Positions 1 to 4,219 of a DNA stretch of 9,343 nucleotides are shown one piece after another (the stretch's first letter is position 1; every line of letters starts with the position of its first letter). The position numbers and the translations under genes were made by a program. The stretch spans positions 1 through 9,343 of the forward strand of contig JAFSAK010000134.1 of the NCBI GenBank assembly GCA_017441045.1, read 5' to 3'. The notes beneath the pieces were generated by a model. The model made no database searches and had not been told where the DNA came from. It was given only the letters and a program-made list of their open reading frames with translations. This DNA is from Clostridia bacterium (GTDB lineage Bacteria > Bacillota_A > Clostridia > Oscillospirales > Acutalibacteraceae).

Positions 1-153
1 CCCAACAAGACCAAGGTTGCAAAGATAACACGCGAACAGCTCAAGCAGATCGCTACAACTAAGATGGTAGACCTCAACGCAGGCAGCATCGATACCGCTA
101 TCAGCATGATCGCAGGTACCGCACGCAGCATGGGCGTAGAAGTAGTCGATTAA
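1..153 (+). CDS. rplK: 50S ribosomal protein L11, C-terminal fragment (partial)
   Basis: The window opens inside a reading frame of 50 codons ending in TAA. It encodes the end of the L11 C-terminal RNA-binding domain: the residues TKMVDLNA, then [10 protein letters not shown] close to the end, are family hallmarks. L11 binds the GTPase-associated centre of 23S rRNA at the base of the L12 stalk, where it contacts elongation factors and takes part in the RelA stringent response. Only about the last third of the usual ~141-residue protein is present, so the start and promoter lie upstream of base 1. Its position 58 bp before rplA matches the normal rplK-rplA operon. Codon choice in this piece strongly favours C-ending codons (ATC, AAC, CTC, CGC), more so than in rplA. 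Identification is confident. Confidence 0.95.
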   Translation, partial: PNKTKVAKITREQLKQIATTKMVDLNAGSIDTAISMIAGTARSMGVEVVD

Positions 154-162
154 TTCTCTCTC

Positions 163-189
163 GTGGGAGGAAAGTTCCGATTTAACCAC
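163..189 (+). promoter_or_regulatory. Candidate L1-binding mRNA hairpin in the rplK-rplA gap
   Basis: Between rplK and rplA, GTGG at 163-166 can pair with CCAC at 186-189. An inner GG (169-170) can pair with CC (177-178), leaving a small hexaloop and an asymmetric internal loop containing the bases GATTTAA. A G-rich 5' strand, a short inner stem and a purine-containing 3' internal loop ending in AACCAC resemble the L1 target in 23S rRNA and in L11-L1 operon mRNAs. The hairpin ends six bases before the rplA Shine-Dalgarno (GGGAGG, 195-200), a good position for translational repression by L1. GGGAGG at 165-170 inside the hairpin looks like a ribosome site but has no start codon at a suitable distance. 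The pairing is read directly from the sequence; the function is inferred. Confidence 0.5.
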
Positions 190-211
190 TTATTGGGAGG
201 TAAACTTAAAA

Positions 212-907
212 ATGAAACACGGAAAAAAATATAATGATAGCGCAAAGCTTATTGAAACAGGTAAGCTTTACGATGTTGAAGAAGCAGTAGTTGTTGCTGT
301 TAAGACCGGCACTGCAAAGTTTGATGAAACTGTTGAAGTTCACGTTCGCCTTGGCGTTGACTCCCGTCACGCTGACCAGCAGGTTAGAGGCGCCGTTGTT
401 CTTCCTAACGGTACAGGTAAAACCGTTAGAACCCTCGTTCTTGCTAAGGCCGACAAGGCAGATGCCGCTAAAGAAGCAGGCGCTGACTTTGTAGGTGCAG
501 AAGAACTCGTAGCTAAGATTCAGAACGAAAACTGGCTTGATTTCGATGTTGTTATCGCAACACCCGATATGATGGGCGTTGTTGGTCGTCTTGGTAAGGT
601 TTTAGGCCCCCGTGGTCTTATGCCTACCCCCAAGGCAGGTACCGTTACTCCTGACGTTGCTAAAGCTGTTCTTGAAGCTAAGGCAGGTAAAATTGAGTAC
701 CGTCTTGACAAGACCAATATTATCCACTGCCCCATCGGCAAGGTTTCTTTCGGTCCTGAAAAGCTTCAGGAGAACTTTGATACTCTTATGGGAGCTATCA
801 TCAAAGCTAAGCCCGCAGCAACCAAAGGTCAGTATATCATGTCCTGCGTAATTGCTACTACTATGGGCCCCGGAATCAAACTTAACGTTGCTAAATTCGG
901 CGCTTAA
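212..907 (+). CDS. rplA: 50S ribosomal protein L1
   Basis: This 231-residue protein has the usual full length of bacterial L1 (about 229-235). L1 binds 23S rRNA helices 76-78, forms the mobile L1 stalk at the E site that helps release deacylated tRNA, and in many bacteria represses translation of its own operon mRNA. The L1 signature lies around residues 115-145 and includes [21 protein letters not shown] and PKAGTV. The N-terminal basic segment (KHGKKY) and the C-terminal [10 protein letters not shown] are also typical. The ATG at 212 follows a strong GGGAGG (195-200) after 11 bases. It is the second gene of the rplK-rplA unit and is closed by an intrinsic terminator 14 bases after its stop. 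In the common bacterial arrangement rplJ-rplL would follow on the same strand; here they lie beyond the terminator on the opposite strand. No missing residues are seen. Confidence 0.98.
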   Translation: MKHGKKYNDSAKLIETGKLYDVEEAVVVAVKTGTAKFDETVEVHVRLGVDSRHADQQVRGAVVLPNGTGKTVRTLVLAKADKADAAKEAGADFVGAEELVAKIQNENWLDFDVVIATPDMMGVVGRLGKVLGPRGLMPTPKAGTVTPDVAKAVLEAKAGKIEYRLDKTNIIHCPIGKVSFGPEKLQENFDTLMGAIIKAKPAATKGQYIMSCVIATTMGPGIKLNVAKFGA

Positions 908-921
908 TTTTTAAAAAACTA

Positions 922-951
922 AGACCTTCCTTTCGGAAGGTCTGTTTTTTT
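922..951 (+). terminator. Intrinsic terminator of rplK-rplA
   Basis: A perfect 9-bp stem (922-930 with 935-943; arm AGACCTTCC) closes on a TTTC tetraloop. It is followed by G and then seven T residues (945-951). It starts 14 bases after the rplA stop, so the rplKA transcript almost certainly ends here instead of running into downstream genes. Confidence 0.93.
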
Positions 952-970
952 ATGTTTATTTGTGTGCGAA

Positions 971-1025
971 TTGTAGGGGAGGGGCGCAGGGTGTCCGGCG
1001 GAAACCCCACCATCCGCCCCTACGA
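971..1025. repeat. Imperfect palindromic intergenic repeat, MITE-like
   Basis: A GC-rich stretch of about 55 bases is bounded by complementary ends GTAGGGG (973-979) and CCCCTAC (1017-1023). Inner complementary pieces include GGGGCG (981-986) with CGCCCC (1015-1020) and GGTG (990-993) with CACC (1008-1011), so several hairpin registers are possible. It is much more GC-rich than the AT-rich bases around it, has no T-tract of its own, and sits between two convergent terminators. Short palindromes with GTAGGGG/CCCCTAC ends are, from memory, a common intergenic repeat type in Clostridia. Only one copy is visible here, so repeat status is inferred. No coding potential is seen. Confidence 0.5.
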
Positions 1026-1045
1026 AAGAATAATAGATATACAGA

Positions 1046-1077
1046 AAAAAGGCACTACCGATTGGTAGTGCCTTTTT
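1046..1077 (-). terminator. Terminator of rplJ-rplL, bidirectional
   Basis: A 14-bp stem (1046-1059 with 1064-1077) has the core GGCACTACC/GGTAGTGCC and a GATT loop. On the minus strand the stem is followed by a run of T (complement of A at 1045-1050), 15 bases past the rplL stop. On the plus strand the arm also ends in five T residues, so it can back up termination from the rplKA side. Its placement at a convergent gene junction fits a shared two-way terminator. Confidence 0.9.
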
Positions 1078-1092
1078 GGTTTTGAGCAAAAA

Positions 1093-1470
1093 TTACTTAA
1101 GTTCAACAGTTGCGCCAACTTCAGCAAGTTTAGCCTTGATTTCTTCAGCTTCTTCCTTGCTTGCAGACTCTTTAAGAGTCTTAGGAGCACCGTCAACAAC
1201 TGCCTTTGCATCAGCAAGGCCAAGACCGGTGATTTCGCGAACAACCTTAATAACCTTAATCTTTTCTGCGCCGGCCTCTTTAAGAACAACCTCAAACTCG
1301 GTCTTCTCTTCAGCAGCAGCGGCAGCGCCTGCAGCGGGAGCAGCAACTGCAACAGCAGCGGCAGCGGATACGCCAAACTCCTCTTCAACAGCTTTAACGA
1401 GCTCAGAAAGCTCAAGAACGGTAAGAGTTTTTAACTCTTCAATCATAGCAGTAATCTTTTCAGATGCCAT
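1093..1470 (-). CDS. rplL: 50S ribosomal protein L7/L12
   Basis: This 125-residue acidic protein is the multicopy stalk protein that recruits translational GTPases (EF-Tu, EF-G, IF2, RF3) to the ribosome. Domains in order are: an N-terminal dimerisation and L10-binding part (residues ~1-35, with [19 protein letters not shown]), an Ala-rich flexible hinge (~36-55), and the globular C-terminal factor-binding domain. That domain carries the conserved [11 protein letters not shown] and [13 protein letters not shown] segments. The length agrees with the family (about 120-128). The start is the ATG at 1470, preceded by GGAGG (1479-1483) after 8 bases; the in-frame TTG at 1485 lies on the ribosome site and is rejected. 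It lies 48 bp downstream of rplJ in the same transcript, and the spacer holds only the ribosome site. Confidence 0.97.
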   Translation of the reverse strand: MASEKITAMIEELKTLTVLELSELVKAVEEEFGVSAAAAVAVAAPAAGAAAAAEEKTEFEVVLKEAGAEKIKVIKVVREITGLGLADAKAVVDGAPKTLKESASKEEAEEIKAKLAEVGATVELK

Positions 1471-1518
1471 TTTAATTTCCTCCAATTTGTTATAAGTTTT
1501 AGTTAATTTTTAATTTAA

Positions 1519-2034
1519 TTATTCTGCAGATTCTTCAGCAGAACCGTCTTTATCGACGATGGCCTGTACGGCGCGAGCGAAGGCAGCGATAGGTGCCTGG
1601 AATGCGCTGCATACAGTTGCAAGAAGTACTTCCTTGGTGGGAAGTTTTGCGAGTGATTCGATGGTTTCAATGTCAACCAACTTTCCATCGAGGAAACCTG
1701 ATTTAACCTTGAAATTATCGTGCTTCTCTGCGAATTGGCAGAGAATTCTGGCTGCGGCGGTATAATCCTCATTTGAAAGGGCGATAGCGGTTGTTCCCTC
1801 GAGAACTTCCTTCATGCCTTCGAGTTCGGTACCTTCAATAGCGCGGCCAAGAAGAGTGTTCTTAACAACGAAGTAATCAACGTTGTTTTCGCGAAGCTCT
1901 TTACGAAGGGCGGTGTCATCAGCAACATTTGTGCCGCTGTAGTCAACAACTACGCCGGTAACCGCTTTACCGAGTTTTTCGGAAAGCTCAGCAACGAGCT
2001 TCTGCTTTTGCTCTAAAACCTTTGCGTTAGGCAA
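1519..2034 (-). CDS. rplJ: 50S ribosomal protein L10
   Basis: L10 anchors L7/L12 dimers to the ribosome through its C-terminal helix and binds 23S rRNA next to L11 through its N-terminal domain. The 171-residue product shows L10 features: an N-terminal EQKQKLVAELSEKL segment, VVVDYSGTNVADDTALRKELR (~32-52) leading into FVVKNTLLGRA, then PTKEVLLATVCSAFQAPIAAFAR before an acidic C-terminal tail. The start is assigned to TTG at 2034. The ribosome site GGAGG (2043-2047) lies 8 bases upstream, and the resulting N-terminus MPNAKVLEQKQ matches typical L10 proteins. An in-frame GTG at 2043 would add three residues but begins on the last G of that ribosome site, so it cannot be served by it. The gene is preceded by an L10 leader with an attenuator and followed by rplL. 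Confidence 0.96.
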   Translation of the reverse strand: MPNAKVLEQKQKLVAELSEKLGKAVTGVVVDYSGTNVADDTALRKELRENNVDYFVVKNTLLGRAIEGTELEGMKEVLEGTTAIALSNEDYTAAARILCQFAEKHDNFKVKSGFLDGKLVDIETIESLAKLPTKEVLLATVCSAFQAPIAAFARAVQAIVDKDGSAEESAE

Positions 2035-2042
2035 TTGTTTCA

Positions 2043-2047
2043 CCTCC
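2043..2047 (-). promoter_or_regulatory. rplJ ribosome-binding site that decides a TTG start
   Basis: On the minus strand the context reads GGAGGTGAAACAATTG. The GTG overlaps the ribosome site, whereas the TTG lies 8 bases beyond it, an ideal distance. Part of this site (GGA) can also pair with TCCGAT at 2072-2067 of the transcript, so access to it may be modulated. Confidence 0.75.
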
Positions 2048-2080
2048 GATAAAATTTGCTCTTTGCATCGGACGGAACAT

Positions 2081-2116
2081 AAAGAAAATGTCCGCCCAAA
2101 GACCTTGGGCGGACAT
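2081..2116 (-). terminator. Attenuator terminator inside the L10 leader
   Basis: A perfect 12-bp inverted repeat (2088-2099 with 2105-2116; core TGTCCGCCCA/TGGGCGGACA) has a 5-base loop. On the minus strand it is followed by ATTTTCTTT. It lies about 50 bases before the rplJ start, within the leader, so it is a regulated terminator and not the end of an upstream gene. Its loop and 3' arm share bases 2096-2103 with the competing pairing to 2190-2183. Confidence 0.88.
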
Positions 2117-2205
2117 GAAAAAGCTAAAGTATTTCACGCGCACCTCGGCAGGCGTAAAACTTACGGCCATAGGCCACCTGCTGTCTTTGGTTTTGCAACA
2201 TATTG

Positions 2206-2234
2206 ATTATAATGGCAGAAGTTTAATTTGTCAA
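2206..2234 (-). promoter_or_regulatory. rplJ-rplL promoter, perfect sigma-70/sigma-A consensus
   Basis: On the minus strand TTGACA (2234-2229) and TATAAT (2211-2206) are both perfect consensus hexamers separated by exactly 17 bases. A- and T-tracts lie directly upstream of the -35 box (2237-2260), as expected of an UP element that contacts the alpha subunit of RNA polymerase. Such strength suits a ribosomal stalk operon whose output is then trimmed by the attenuator. The predicted transcription start is near 2199. Confidence 0.92.
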
Positions 2235-2236
2235 GC

Positions 2237-2260
2237 ATTTTTTCAAAAAAATAGCAAAAA
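2237..2260 (-). promoter_or_regulatory. A/T-tract UP-like element upstream of the rplJ promoter
   Basis: Runs of T (2238-2243) and A (2245-2251, 2256-2260) sit immediately upstream of the -35 hexamer in minus-strand orientation. Position and composition fit an UP element. The nearly palindromic AT run could also form a weak hairpin but has no GC core. Confidence 0.5.
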
Positions 2261-2277
2261 TATATTGCTTTAAAATC

Positions 2278-2306
2278 TTGCTTATTTATATAAATTATAG
2301 TATAAT
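2278..2306 (+). promoter_or_regulatory. Putative miaB-operon promoter
   Basis: TATAAT (2301-2306) is a perfect -10 box, 17 bases after TTGCTT (2278-2283), which keeps only the TTG of the -35 consensus. Surroundings are very AT-rich. Transcription would begin near 2313, giving an untranslated leader of only about 20-25 bases. It points away from the rplJ promoter, with about 45 bases between the two -35 boxes. It is much weaker on paper than the rplJ promoter. Confidence 0.65.
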
Positions 2307-2322
2307 AAGATAAATATATATT

Positions 2323-2327
2323 GGAGG
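2323..2327 (+). promoter_or_regulatory. miaB ribosome-binding site that decides a TTG start
   Basis: GGAGG is followed after 8 bases by an in-frame TTG at 2336. The earlier in-frame TTG at 2321 overlaps this site. An ATG at 2331 is only 3 bases away and in a different frame. Confidence 0.65.
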
Positions 2328-2335
2328 ATTATGTT

Positions 2336-3751
2336 TTGTCGTTTTTATCCACCTCAAGTTTATATCCGCCCGAACAGGCGGCGTATATGAAACGGGTAAG
2401 AGAAATTCTTTTAAATAAATATTCCAATGCCCCTAAAGCCCATATTATAACCTACGGTTGTCAGCAGAATGTCAGCGATTCGGAGCGCATAAAAGGTATG
2501 CTCGTATCTATGGGTTATGAACTTATAGATTCGCCCGATGGCGCAGATTTTGTTCTTTTTAATACCTGCGCAGTCCGCGGTCACGCTGAGGATAGGGTTT
2601 ACGGAAACGTGGGCGGCATGAAGCAATATAAGCGCAAGCGTCCCGGTATGATAGTTGCGGTTTGCGGATGTATGGCGCAACAAGAATCGGTAGCCGAAAA
2701 ATTTAAATTCAGTTACCCTTATGTTGATTTGGTTTTCGGCACCCAGGTTGAGCATCGCCTACCCGAATTTATCTACCGCCGCCTTACAGAAAATAAAAGA
2801 ATCTTCGAACTCGCCCTCGATAACGGTGATATAGTTGAAGGTATTCCCGTAAGCCGTGATGGTAAAATTAAAGGTTGGCTTCCCATAATGTACGGTTGCA
2901 ATAATTTCTGTACCTATTGCATCGTACCCTATGTCAGAGGTCGCGAACGTTCGAGAGAACCCGAAAAAATTCTCGAAGAAGCGCGAAATATGGTGAAGGC
3001 AGGTTATAAAGAAATAATGCTTTTAGGTCAGAATGTCAACTCTTACGGCAAGGGTTGTGACCACGGAGTTAATTTTGCGAAACTTCTTCGTATGATAAAT
3101 GATATAGAAGGGGATTTCCGTATAAGATTTATGACCTCTCACCCCAAAGATTGCACCATAGAACTTCTGGATGCAATAAGGGACTGCGAAAAAGTTGAGC
3201 GGCGCCTTCATCTGCCCGTTCAGAGTGGAAGCACCGAGATACTTAAGCGTATGAACAGAAAGTACACAAGGGAACAATATCTCACTCTTATAAATGAAGC
3301 AAAAAAGAGAATTCCCGATGTGGTGTTCACAAGCGATATTATAGTGGGCTTCCCGGGAGAAACCTACGAAGATTTCAAAGAAACTTTAAGTGTTGTAAAA
3401 GAAGTTGGATATTCATCCCTCTTTACCTTTATATTTTCGCCACGGGGCGGCACCCCTGCCGAACTTATGGACGACCCCATAAGCCGCGAAGAAAAGGGTA
3501 AGTGGTTTTCTGAACTTTTGAAGGTTCAGGATATTATCGGTCTTGAAAAACAGAAAGAACTTGTGGGAAAGACCGTCAGAGTGCTTTGCGAAGAACCGTC
3601 AGAAAGAGATGGGTATATCGTGGGTAAAACGAGCGGCACTGCAAGTGTTGAGTTTTTGGGTGACCTAAAACTAATAGGAAATTTTGCCGATATAAAAATC
3701 GAATCTTTCGAAAATAATATATTAAACGGTAGTTTGATAAAAAATAATTAA
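2336..3751 (+). CDS. miaB: tRNA-2-methylthio-N6-isopentenyladenosine-37 synthase (MiaB)
   Basis: This radical-SAM methylthiotransferase adds the methylthio group at C2 of i6A37 in tRNAs reading UNN codons, acting after MiaA. From the TTG at 2336 the protein has 471 residues, normal for the family. Domains in order are: the N-terminal MTTase domain with auxiliary [4Fe-4S] ligands C42 (GCQQN), C78 (NTCAVR) and C112 (CGCMAQ); the radical-SAM domain with C188, C192 and C195 (CNNFCTYC) followed by IVPYVRGRERSR; and a C-terminal TRAM RNA-binding domain (about 401-466). All six cluster cysteines are intact. The start is chosen because GGAGG (2323-2327) lies 8 bases upstream. TTG at 2321 lies on the ribosome site, and ATG at 2387 would remove a stretch (PPEQAAYMKRVREIL) that resembles clostridial homologues. 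It is the first gene of a five-gene cluster; the next start is 20 bp after its stop. Confidence 0.95.
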   Translation: MSFLSTSSLYPPEQAAYMKRVREILLNKYSNAPKAHIITYGCQQNVSDSERIKGMLVSMGYELIDSPDGADFVLFNTCAVRGHAEDRVYGNVGGMKQYKRKRPGMIVAVCGCMAQQESVAEKFKFSYPYVDLVFGTQVEHRLPEFIYRRLTENKRIFELALDNGDIVEGIPVSRDGKIKGWLPIMYGCNNFCTYCIVPYVRGRERSREPEKILEEARNMVKAGYKEIMLLGQNVNSYGKGCDHGVNFAKLLRMINDIEGDFRIRFMTSHPKDCTIELLDAIRDCEKVERRLHLPVQSGSTEILKRMNRKYTREQYLTLINEAKKRIPDVVFTSDIIVGFPGETYEDFKETLSVVKEVGYSSLFTFIFSPRGGTPAELMDDPISREEKGKWFSELLKVQDIIGLEKQKELVGKTVRVLCEEPSERDGYIVGKTSGTASVEFLGDLKLIGNFADIKIESFENNILNGSLIKNN

Positions 3752-3771
3752 AATAAGTGAGGAATTTAAAA

Positions 3772-4176
3772 ATGGGAATTTTAGAAGCAACAAGAGCTCT
3801 TGGAGCAGAAATGCAGAAGGATGAGCGTTTTATCGCTTTCGCAAAGGCAAAACTTGCCAATGATAATGATACCGAACTTCAAAAGCAAATTGGAGAATTC
3901 AATATTGTTAGAATGAATCTTGAAAAGGAAACTTCTTCCGAAGAAGTTAATGAAGAAAAGGTTAAGGAACTCAACGAGGAACTTCGAGCAGTTTATACCA
4001 AGATTATGTCCAGCAAAACTATGCTTGATTATAATACCGCAAAGGCAGGACTTGATGCTATGCTTAACGATATCAATAGCGTTATTATGCAGTGCGCTTT
4101 AGGTGCAGACCCCGCTACTTGTGAGCCCGAACACGCTTGCTCAGGCAGTTGCGATTCTTGCGGTGGTTGTCACTAA
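3772..4176 (+). CDS. YlbF/YmcA-family protein with cysteine-rich C-terminal tail
   Basis: This small protein of 134 residues is mostly helical by composition. It has the layout of the YlbF/YmcA (RicF/RicA, formerly DUF964) family: an N-terminal helix (ILEATRALGAEM), a charged central coiled-coil-like region (about 30-75), and a final helical segment (DYNTAKAGLDAMLNDINSVI). In Bacillus subtilis YlbF, YmcA and YaaT form an iron-sulphur complex that directs RNase Y processing and influences competence, sporulation and biofilm. Here six cysteines lie in the last 27 residues (C108, C117, C123, C127, C130, C133), including ACSGSC and CGGCH. The tail resembles that of YlbF more than YmcA, yet the position between miaB and mutS is that of ymcA in B. 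subtilis. Orthology is therefore left open and no symbol is given. The ATG at 3772 follows GAGGA (3759-3763) after 8 bases. Confidence 0.8.
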   Translation: MGILEATRALGAEMQKDERFIAFAKAKLANDNDTELQKQIGEFNIVRMNLEKETSSEEVNEEKVKELNEELRAVYTKIMSSKTMLDYNTAKAGLDAMLNDINSVIMQCALGADPATCEPEHACSGSCDSCGGCH

Positions 4177-4219
4177 ACCTTTCAAGCTTGATTATTAAAG
4201 ACAAGGGGACTTAAAAACT

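Larger units (their letters stand above)
2035..2199 (-). ncRNA. L10 leader (rplJL autoregulatory 5' UTR)
   Basis: The transcript upstream of rplJ has the hallmarks of the L10 leader family. CCAAAGACAGCAGGTG (transcript strand, 2190-2175) is followed by CGCCTGCCGAGGTG (2154-2141). GCAGGTG (2181-2175) pairs with CGCCTGC (2154-2148) to form the central helix, with smaller hairpins possible inside it. The outer strand CCAAAGAC (2190-2183) is exactly complementary to GTCTTTGG (2103-2096), and that pairing overlaps the stem of the attenuator hairpin. In Bacillus subtilis the L10(L12)4 complex binds this leader and promotes premature termination; the same logic is inferred here. The 5' end is placed about 7 bases after the predicted -10 box and is approximate. 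Family membership is confident; the exact mechanism in this organism is inferred. Confidence 0.85.

Noticed and set aside
165..170. GGGAGG as a ribosome site for a small gene between rplK and rplA
   Set aside because: There is no ATG, GTG or TTG with an open frame at a usable distance before rplA. The bases are better explained as part of the candidate L1-site hairpin.
1020..1415. A 131-codon minus-strand frame with a Leu-rich, membrane-like translation
   Set aside because: It is the out-of-frame reading of the Ala/Glu-rich L7/L12 gene, so the leucine repeats come from the hinge codons. It also runs through the rplL terminator.
2237..2252. AT palindrome of T-run, C and A-run as a possible terminator
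   Set aside because: It has no GC core and no gene end nearby. Its position just upstream of the rplJ -35 box fits an UP element better.
2088..2273. A 61-codon plus-strand frame between rplJ and miaB
   Set aside because: It is antisense to the L10 leader, covers the attenuator and rplJ promoter, and has no ribosome site. The structured RNA explains the sequence.
4182..4191. Palindrome TCAAGCTTGA between the YlbF/YmcA gene and mutS
   Set aside because: A 10-base perfect palindrome leaves no loop for a useful hairpin, has no T-tract, and can arise by chance; I see no reason to call an operator or terminator.
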